The position numbers were made by a program, and so were the translations under genes. This document shows, piece after piece, positions 19,408 to 25,466 of a stretch of DNA of 46,641 nucleotides; position 1 is the first letter of the stretch, and each line of letters begins with the position of its first letter. Origin of the DNA: Geobacter sp. (GTDB lineage Bacteria > Desulfobacterota > Desulfuromonadia > Geobacterales > DSM-12255); contig VFJK01000001.1 in assembly GCA_009886125.1 (NCBI GenBank), forward strand, positions 1-46,641, given 5' to 3'. The notes below the pieces were generated by a model that was not told the origin of the DNA, did not search any database, and saw nothing but the letters and a program-made list of their open reading frames with translations.

Positions 19408-19521
19408 TCAGCGTTTGATCTTTTCGACAACGGCTGTGCTTTTCCGTCTTTCAGCTTCCTTTACCGGAATGAACTGACCGTTTTTTGCATCTCTGCCGAT
19501 CTTGATGGTCTTACCTGCCAT
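19408..19521 (-). CDS. Small basic protein, 37 residues, unknown function
   Basis: The minus-strand ATG at 19521 is preceded by GGAAAGGAGGT, one of the best ribosome-binding sites in the window. It gives MAGKTIKIGRDAKNGQFIPV followed by KEAERRKSTAVVEKIKR. The longer reading from 19653 would start inside the next terminator and is rejected. The product is very basic, with a strand-turn-strand feel (KTIKIGRD...GQFIPV). I have a memory of near-identical short proteins in many proteobacterial genomes, sometimes misnamed as transporters, but know no function. It is framed by its own terminator (19368-19401) and by that of the upstream gene (19642-19673), so it is a separate transcription unit. Confidence 0.75.
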   Translation of the reverse strand: MAGKTIKIGRDAKNGQFIPVKEAERRKSTAVVEKIKR

Positions 19522-19641
19522 ATTAGCGTACCTCCTTTCCGGAAGGAGATTGAAGCTTGCCACTGTTTGTCGGTTCTGGTATTTATGATTTGACTGTTGC
19601 CGACTTGGCAAGGGACCGTATACCTTCCGTATCAGGTCTCC

Positions 19642-19673
19642 AAAAGCCGCCATTCTTCACAATGGCGGCTTTT
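19642..19673. terminator. Bidirectional terminator below immA-like gene
   Basis: AAAAGCCGCCATT (19642-19654) and AATGGCGGCTTTT (19661-19673) form a perfect 13-bp stem with loop CTTCAC. It lies five bases past the stop of the minus-strand ImmA-like gene. A/T runs at both sides let it work in either direction. Confidence 0.85.
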
Positions 19674-19677
19674 GCTT

Positions 19678-20304
19678 TTATGGAATCTTTGCGTCGAGCT
19701 TGTCGCTCTTGATTCTTCTCAACATGACTTCAGGAGATACGTCAAACACGCCGGACAGTCTGCTTGCAAGCGAGTTCACCACAAAATCCAGATAAGCAGC
19801 ACGATGTATCCCGGCGCTTTTCGCCGCAACAATTTCAGACTGAATCTCCGGCAATACTTGTTTGAATTTTGCTGCCAAGTGATGCTTCGGAACCAGGAGA
19901 TACCCTGCAAAAGCATATCCTTGATACTCGTAACTATCCTTATCCGCCCCTAAGTCTCTAACGAATTGCCGCCACGAGTCCACGTCGTCAAAAGTTGCGA
20001 GTTCCTCCAGAAGCGCTCTATGCAGGACGAAGTGCCCTACCTCGTGAGCAAGCGTAAACCGGTAACGTGTAGGCCTGTTGTTCTGAATGTTATCGTCAAC
20101 GTAGATGCTGGAAAAATCTCTAGTCAGAAACCCGTCAATTTCGAAACCCTTCAACAAACCAGGTGTCGGAACGATGTCCAGTCCCAATTGCAATTCAATA
20201 ATTTCCTCAATCGGCACGGGCAGCGAATCTTGCGGATGGTATTCTTGCAGGAATGTCATTGCTGCTTCGTGAATCTGGTCATTCGTCAGGAACGGAATCG
20301 CCAT
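19678..20304 (-). CDS. ImmA/IrrE-family zinc metallopeptidase
   Basis: This 208-residue protein has the zinc-peptidase motif HEVGH (His87, Glu88, His91) in YRFTLAHEVGHFVLHRALLEE, followed by the acidic third-ligand region expected of the COG2856 fold. ImmA-type enzymes cut a partner Xre repressor in mobile elements, and IrrE-type enzymes cut a repressor in the DNA-damage response. The start lies one base after the stop of the Xre gene, so the pair is translated together. The likely substrate is the Xre protein or another island repressor. Pairs of this kind have also been classed as toxin-antitoxin systems. Confidence 0.85.
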   Translation of the reverse strand: MAIPFLTNDQIHEAAMTFLQEYHPQDSLPVPIEEIIELQLGLDIVPTPGLLKGFEIDGFLTRDFSSIYVDDNIQNNRPTRYRFTLAHEVGHFVLHRALLEELATFDDVDSWRQFVRDLGADKDSYEYQGYAFAGYLLVPKHHLAAKFKQVLPEIQSEIVAAKSAGIHRAAYLDFVVNSLASRLSGVFDVSPEVMLRRIKSDKLDAKIP

Positions 20305-20305
20305 C

Positions 20306-20680
20306 TTAACTCCTTCGGATGAGTTCGGCCAGATCCGGCAGTTTCTCGTCGGGAACGTCCTGACCTCTCAACGTCCGGAAGAGTAACGGTAGCTTTGCGG
20401 CAAGCTGCTTGTCATCCAGAATGTCCGGCGGAATCATCCCTGAGCAGGCTGATGCAAGATCGTAAAATCTGAACCAATCGTCACTCCCTTTTTCAATTTT
20501 CAAATACTGTGCATATTCATCGAGCTTTTCCCTTGTTTTTGATGGTGCGATCAACCCCCTTTCCAGCTTGCTGATGTTACCTGCATCGAGACTGTTACGC
20601 TGGCAAAAACTCCGCAGCGTTTCACCCTCTTTCACGCGCATCTCCTTGAAAAAACGCCCAAACTCCTCCAGGGCACTCAT
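20306..20680 (-). CDS. Xre-family HTH repressor paired with ImmA-like peptidase
   Basis: The start at 20680 follows AAAGGGGG on the minus strand. The 124-residue protein has an N-terminal Cro/C1-type helix-turn-helix (about 10-58: LRSFCQRNSLDAGNISKLERGL) and a C-terminal tail ending LPDLAELIRRS that may hold the peptidase-sensitive region. It should bind the palindrome at its own promoter. Together with the ImmA-like gene it forms a self-contained regulatory module immediately downstream of the restriction locus. Confidence 0.82.
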   Translation of the reverse strand: MSALEEFGRFFKEMRVKEGETLRSFCQRNSLDAGNISKLERGLIAPSKTREKLDEYAQYLKIEKGSDDWFRFYDLASACSGMIPPDILDDKQLAAKLPLLFRTLRGQDVPDEKLPDLAELIRRS

Positions 20681-20717
20681 GACATGTTCCCCCTTTCTGT
20701 AGTCCTCCGCGTTGGTA

Positions 20718-20757
20718 GTGTTGTACAATTTATACAACACACCAAGTAAGCTGTCAA
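20718..20757 (-). promoter_or_regulatory. Strong promoter with palindromic operator for xre-immA pair
   Basis: On the minus strand TTGACA (20757-20752), a 17-bp spacer and TATAAA (20734-20729) form a near-consensus promoter. The -10 is covered by an 8-bp inverted repeat, GTGTTGTA (20718-20725) and TACAACAC (20733-20740). Binding there would block RNA polymerase, a typical autorepressor layout. Confidence 0.8.
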
Positions 20758-20776
20758 GCTGCAATAAAACAGGCAT

Positions 20777-20824
20777 TAAAAAAGGGACAAACTACTTTTG
20801 TAAAAGTAGTCTGCCCCCTTTTCT
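20777..20824. repeat. Long imperfect hairpin, REP-like, possible terminator
   Basis: AAACTACTTTT and AAAAGTAGTCT form the core around GT, extended by GGGACA/TGCCCC, with A and T runs at the ends. On the minus strand it ends CCCTTTTTT and lies 55 bases past the C45-like gene, so it may end the restriction operon. The sequence recalls REP elements moved by tyrosine transposases. Confidence 0.55.
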
Positions 20825-20878
20825 GCTTGAATATTATGTGAAGAAGCATTACGAAGGAAGCAAAACCTCTTACTCAGC

Positions 20879-21946
20879 TCACCTGGCCTTGCAACTGATT
20901 ATTTCCTTTTTGCCATAAAACAGATGAACTTCGCATGACAAAGGCTTATCTTTTTGGACGGTGAAAAAGAAGCTCCCAGAAGTTCTCTTTACCAGGATTT
21001 CTCCTTCCTGCTTATATGTCTTCAAAAATTTAATAAACTTTTCCTGAACCTGTTCCGCGGTATTAACTCCGTTCATGGTTGATCCTAACTCACGGCGTCT
21101 TGTTTTGCTTTCCTCGAAACCGCTACATTGCCATTTTTTTGAAGTGTTGCTTAAAAAATGATTAGTTTGAACGTGAATATCATTATTCAGTTTCTGTTTT
21201 TCCACCCCTTTGTCGCTATCTGGGATAACTTCTACAGAATAGGCCTTATCAGGGAATATCACATAGTGATGATTGGGAAGAGTTGAAGGGTACTTTTGAT
21301 ATATCGCCTCGATTTCGTCGATTGTCGACATCTCAAGCATCATCCGGGTGAAGACTGTTTTGGGGATTCTCTTGTCCCATGAAGCTTGAAGCTTTTTCAA
21401 TGTGTCTTTATTGCACCCAATGGAATTACCTTGGAAGGCAAAGTTTTGGTTCATCCCTACAGCACTGCCAAGCAACTGGAAGGGATGGGAAACTGAATGG
21501 AAATATTTAGTCTTGCCTTTTTTTACTTCAAGAGAAACATCTGCAACCACCATTGGGTACTGTCCATCATACTCATCGGAGTGAGCGAGAAAATATCCAT
21601 CACTTGTTTTTAAAACTACTGATGAACAGAGATCAGTCTCCGCAAGCCAACAGGTAAAAAGGCCGAAAATAGTCACTTCAAATCCGATTTTGGACTCGTT
21701 TATGCCGATAGTCATACCCACAAGTTCATCAAAAAGACTTGGAAATTGCCGAACCATATCTGTCAGGAGCTTACCACGGTCTTCATCAATATTAGTGTCC
21801 TGAAGCCATTCCCTGTAATCGTAGTAGAGATGTCGCTGACAAGGGATTTCTTTATTCAATTTGGTAAAATAATCACCCCAATACTTGCCAAGCCCTCGGC
21901 CAATCTCGAAATTATTCCCTTCAAGTTGTATTAGCGGTTCAATCAT
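20879..21946 (-). CDS. C45-like Ntn hydrolase (acyltransferase/peptidase) coupled to hsdS
   Basis: The 355-residue protein has the outline of the C45 penicillin acyltransferase-like family: GNNFEIGRGLGKYW near the N-terminus, then ETDLCSSVVLKTSDGYFLAHSDE, where Cys107 would be the N-terminal nucleophile released by self-cleavage, and later WDKRIPKTVFTRMML and PNHHYVIFPDKAYSVEV. Family members hydrolyse or transfer amide-linked acyl groups. No signal peptide is seen, so it should be cytoplasmic. Its ATG overlaps the TAA of hsdS (TAATG), which ties its translation to the specificity subunit. Codon use is visibly more A/T-rich than hsdR and hsdM, as for the C39-like gene, suggesting separate acquisition. 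The substrate is unknown and the family call rests on motifs only. Confidence 0.65.
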   Translation of the reverse strand: MIEPLIQLEGNNFEIGRGLGKYWGDYFTKLNKEIPCQRHLYYDYREWLQDTNIDEDRGKLLTDMVRQFPSLFDELVGMTIGINESKIGFEVTIFGLFTCWLAETDLCSSVVLKTSDGYFLAHSDEYDGQYPMVVADVSLEVKKGKTKYFHSVSHPFQLLGSAVGMNQNFAFQGNSIGCNKDTLKKLQASWDKRIPKTVFTRMMLEMSTIDEIEAIYQKYPSTLPNHHYVIFPDKAYSVEVIPDSDKGVEKQKLNNDIHVQTNHFLSNTSKKWQCSGFEESKTRRRELGSTMNGVNTAEQVQEKFIKFLKTYKQEGEILVKRTSGSFFFTVQKDKPLSCEVHLFYGKKEIISCKAR

Positions 21947-23382
21947 TAATGCTCCTTGGCAATACTTTTCTTTTGCGCATCTATTTTCTTGCTTACTTGT
22001 GGCACGCTCTGTTTCTGCTTGCGTATCCGTTCCAGCAGCACCGCCGCCGGTTCATCGTTCGGGTCCTGCGGCACCAGTTCTCCGCGGAAAGCCTTGGCGA
22101 GGATGGATTGGGTGAGTTTGTCCACGTGGGTCTTGGCCTTCCGGTAGCGGGCTTCCAGCTGATCGGCGAGGGTGAAGAAGGATTCGACGCGGCGGACGAT
22201 TTCTTGTTGTTCGGGGAGAGGGGGGTACGGGATTGGTTGCTCAGTAATTGCACCCATTGAAATTCTCTGGTGGCCTGCAGAAGACTTTGAAGAAATAGTT
22301 ATGAATTCTCTTAATACTGGGCTTCCAAAACATATTTCAAGATAGGGTGCAGTGCTTTGGTCCTTCAAACGTGCACAAAAAAGTCTGTCTGGATATTGTA
22401 ATTTTTTCCCACTCAGACCACGAACCAATCCGCAATTTGCCACATACTCCAAACTGCCACTAAGTCGAGTAAACAAGAGATCAAAATCTTGAATAAAGTT
22501 TGCTGGATTTGTGCTCTGCTGATCTGACAGATACCGAACATCAGAGAAATCAACTGACCCAATGCGGACACTACTTGAACGCAGGATCGGGAACGATGTT
22601 GTCTCGTTTACAGGAACCTCAGTTGAGCCGCTTCGGAACATAGTTGTAAGCTGGCCAAACTTCACCCATTTCCATGACTCAGGTATATCTGGCAAGCTTT
22701 CATCAACTGCTTGCTTTTCAACAAAAGCTGAAGGATTCTCCTCCCGCCAATCAGACGTCAGCCGCCCGGAGCAGGCAGCGGCAAGCACTGCCTGGCGGAA
22801 GCGCTTGAGAATGACCGGAATCTTCGCCAGCCGCTGCTGGCTGGCGTCCACTCTTGTCAGCACATCTTCCAGCTTGGCGACGATGCGGCGCTGTTCGTTG
22901 AGGGGAGGAAGAGGGAATGGAATTTTCAAGATATCAAGAGAAGAAAGATGCCCTACAGTGACCGAGGAAGTAGCATCTTGAATTGCCATTAGATAGCCAT
23001 TCAGCCCGTAAAAGACGAATTTGCGACATATGGATTCTTCGCTCGGAATGATCTTGCAAACCCGTTGATTGAGTCCTGCCTTTCCTCCTGACCACTCCCA
23101 GCAGGCAAAGTTACCATCCATACCAATCAGCAAATCGCCACTATCGACAATGTAATCGGGCGGGAAATCTCCATCATAAAGCGTTTCAGCTGTTCCCTTT
23201 GAAAGATCGCGAATTCGGATAATCGGAAAACCCTTATCGTTATTGAAGCGCGACGACTTGAAGGCAAATCCATTGAGAATTCTACAAACAGCTCCAAGCT
23301 CTACCCGTTGCCAGGATTGATGGTTCGCAAGCAGCCCCGTCTTGTTTGCAAAGATTTCCTCTAATGGAACGACGAGACTCAA
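21946..23382 (-). CDS. hsdS: Type I restriction-modification specificity subunit
   Basis: This 478-residue subunit has the two-target-domain plan of HsdS. The first recognition domain (about 22-150) is followed by the conserved LPPLNEQRRIVAKLEDVLTRVDASQQRLAKI helix, the second (about 235-380) by PPLPEQQEIVRRVESFFTLADQLEARY and a final conserved AKAFRGELVPQDPNDEPA. Each recognition domain reads one half of a bipartite DNA site. It overlaps hsdM by four bases (ATGA) at its start and the C45-like gene by one base at its end. Both target domains look complete. Confidence 0.93.
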   Translation of the reverse strand: MSLVVPLEEIFANKTGLLANHQSWQRVELGAVCRILNGFAFKSSRFNNDKGFPIIRIRDLSKGTAETLYDGDFPPDYIVDSGDLLIGMDGNFACWEWSGGKAGLNQRVCKIIPSEESICRKFVFYGLNGYLMAIQDATSSVTVGHLSSLDILKIPFPLPPLNEQRRIVAKLEDVLTRVDASQQRLAKIPVILKRFRQAVLAAACSGRLTSDWREENPSAFVEKQAVDESLPDIPESWKWVKFGQLTTMFRSGSTEVPVNETTSFPILRSSSVRIGSVDFSDVRYLSDQQSTNPANFIQDFDLLFTRLSGSLEYVANCGLVRGLSGKKLQYPDRLFCARLKDQSTAPYLEICFGSPVLREFITISSKSSAGHQRISMGAITEQPIPYPPLPEQQEIVRRVESFFTLADQLEARYRKAKTHVDKLTQSILAKAFRGELVPQDPNDEPAAVLLERIRKQKQSVPQVSKKIDAQKKSIAKEH

Positions 23383-24833
23383 ACCTCTACCCCCTCTTCC
23401 CGCTCAATCAGCCGGATAATCTCCCGCAGATCATCCACCACCGCTTCCAGCTCGGTGATCGCCTCGGCGGCCAGGTCCTGGGGGTCGGGAAGTTCGTTGC
23501 CGTCCTCCAGGGATTCGTCCTTCAGCCAGGTGATGTCCAGCTTGTAGTCGCGCCCCTTGATGTCTGCCAGGGTGAACGGGCGAAAACGGCCCGTCTCGCC
23601 GCCATCAATGCGGGGGGAGCGACCATTGGGGTCATTGCCGTAGGCAGCATCGAACTCGGCAAAATGCTGGGCCGAAAGGGGGCGGTCCTTCTTGGTGATG
23701 CCGGGGACATTGGAGCGGGCGTCGAAAATCCAGGTGGTCTCGGTAGGCAGCCCCTTCTGGAAAAAGATAACATTGGCCTTGACCCCTTGGCTGTAGGGGG
23801 TGAAGGTGCCTCGCGGCAAGCGGAGGACGGTGTGCAGGTTGCAGTCCTGCATGAGGATTTCGAAGACCTCGCCCGCCTTACCCTCGAACAGGCAGTTGTC
23901 CGGCAACACCATGGCGGCCCGGCCGCCGGGCTTCAGGGAGTTGACCACGTGCTGGACAAAGTTGAGCTGTTTGTTGCTGGTCTCGATGGTGAAATCTTCC
24001 CGGTCCGGCGCCTGATTGGCCCCTTTGGTGCCGAAGGGTGGGTTGGTAAGAATAACGTCGAACTTGTCGGCGCCGGGCGGCTCATAGATGGTGTCTCCCA
24101 GCCGAATCTGCGGCTCCACGTTGTGCAGGTAGAGGTTCATCAGCGCCAGCCGCCGCGGCCGGGCTACCAGATCCTGACCGTAGTAGGTGGAAGTGCGAAT
24201 CCGCTTGGCATCGGCCCGGTCAAAGGCCCCTTTGGTCTTGCCAAAGAGCCATTCATAGGCGCAGACCAGAAAGCCGCCGGTGCCGCAGGCCGGATCGCAG
24301 ATTTTGAAATCCGCCTTGCCGCGCGGATCGGGCTGCATCACCCGGACGATGGACTGAATGAGAACCCGCGGCGTGAAATACTGCCCCGCCCCCTTCTTCC
24401 CTTCGCTGGCGGCCTTCTCCAGCAGCCCCTCAAAAGCGGCCCCCTTCACATCCACATCCAGACCGGTCCACTCTTCATCATCAATCAGGCCGATAATCTT
24501 TTTCAGACTCACCGGGCTGTTGAACTGGTTCTTCGACTGGGCAAAGATATCCCCCAGCATCCCCTGCTGACTGCTCAGGGCGCGGAGTACCTCGGAGAAA
24601 TGGTAGAGGACCGCCGTGCCGGACTTGTTCCGCAGAGCGGCCCAACTGCAGTCGGTGGTAATTGTCTCATGCTTCTCGTTGACCCAGGAGATGGCGTGCA
24701 GCTCAATTCCCTTTTCATCGGACATCTTGAGAAACAGCAGGTAGGTGAGCTGCTCGATATAATCGCCATAATCGATGCCGTCATGGCGCATCTGGTGGCA
24801 GAAGCCCCAGAGTTTGTTGACAATGTCAGACAT
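23379..24833 (-). CDS. hsdM: Type I restriction-modification DNA methyltransferase subunit
   Basis: The 484-residue protein has the HsdM N-terminal helical domain (MSDIVNKLWGFCHQMRHDGI...), the SAM-binding motif ICDPACGTGGFLVCAYEW, and the catalytic NPPF of N6-adenine methyltransferases (TNPPFGTKGANQ). With HsdS it methylates adenine in the target site, and with HsdR added it restricts unmodified DNA. An AAGGA site precedes ATG 24833. It follows the C39-like peptidase gene by 21 bases. It appears intact. Confidence 0.95.
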   Translation of the reverse strand: MSDIVNKLWGFCHQMRHDGIDYGDYIEQLTYLLFLKMSDEKGIELHAISWVNEKHETITTDCSWAALRNKSGTAVLYHFSEVLRALSSQQGMLGDIFAQSKNQFNSPVSLKKIIGLIDDEEWTGLDVDVKGAAFEGLLEKAASEGKKGAGQYFTPRVLIQSIVRVMQPDPRGKADFKICDPACGTGGFLVCAYEWLFGKTKGAFDRADAKRIRTSTYYGQDLVARPRRLALMNLYLHNVEPQIRLGDTIYEPPGADKFDVILTNPPFGTKGANQAPDREDFTIETSNKQLNFVQHVVNSLKPGGRAAMVLPDNCLFEGKAGEVFEILMQDCNLHTVLRLPRGTFTPYSQGVKANVIFFQKGLPTETTWIFDARSNVPGITKKDRPLSAQHFAEFDAAYGNDPNGRSPRIDGGETGRFRPFTLADIKGRDYKLDITWLKDESLEDGNELPDPQDLAAEAITELEAVVDDLREIIRLIEREEGVEV

Positions 24834-24854
24834 GAATTCCTTTTTATTCTTGAG

Positions 24855-25448
24855 TTATTTCTTAGGCCTTCTGAGAAGCAGGCATTCGCGTTCTAATTTA
24901 CTGCCAAGCACATATTTTTTACTGTTTGAGAAAGTATCAATCCATTCGTAACTAATTTTCAGATTAGGACCTTGTGGATCAATTGGTCGTTCAAATTGGA
25001 TGGCACCAGGTATAGATTTTTTTGGACTTGGGTCGAAACAGTGTAACCAGCTATTCTCTGACTTAATCCCCAAAATGTAATGCCAGTTCTTTTTCGTCGA
25101 ATGAATATTTATAAGGGCAACTCCGTTTTCATTTAAACATCTTGCTATCTTATTGCCTGGTCCGAGATGGACATCACTTCCCGTTATGAACTCCGTTTCA
25201 AGGGCAAACGTCTGGTAATTTTTATCTTTGTAATTTTCCAGCCACTCTCCAAGATGCTTAACTGCACAACCTGTCGTGCCGTGACCATGCCTATGAGAGG
25301 AAGAATCATAATCAAGACAATAGAGATAAGTTTTGTGAATAACTATAGGTGGAATTTCCTCTCTTTTGAAAAGATAAATTAATGCATTAATAAATGTGGT
25401 TGGAACACAATCATAGTCAGATATTTGCTCTCTAAAGGGTACCTTCAT
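24855..25448 (-). CDS. C39-like cysteine peptidase between hsdR and hsdM
   Basis: This 197-residue protein starts at 25448 with AGGAGG seven bases upstream. The N-terminal QISDYDCVPTTFINALIYL fits the oxyanion Gln8 and nucleophile Cys14 of papain-like C39 peptidases. NWHYILGI (His123) and CFDPSP (Asp139) fit the rest of a catalytic triad. There is no signal peptide, transporter domain or membrane segment, so it is a free-standing cytoplasmic enzyme, unlike the C39 domains of bacteriocin exporters. It lies 18 bases after hsdR and 21 before hsdM, and so is inside the operon. It is markedly more A/T-rich than its neighbours. The substrate is unknown. Confidence 0.65.
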   Translation of the reverse strand: MKVPFREQISDYDCVPTTFINALIYLFKREEIPPIVIHKTYLYCLDYDSSSHRHGHGTTGCAVKHLGEWLENYKDKNYQTFALETEFITGSDVHLGPGNKIARCLNENGVALINIHSTKKNWHYILGIKSENSWLHCFDPSPKKSIPGAIQFERPIDPQGPNLKISYEWIDTFSNSKKYVLGSKLERECLLLRRPKK

Positions 25449-25466
25449 AGATCATCCTCCTGCTTA

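Noticed and set aside
23346-24896. 516-codon plus-strand reading frame
   Set aside because: It is the antisense of hsdM, which has clear methyltransferase motifs; the plus-strand translation has no recognisable domain.
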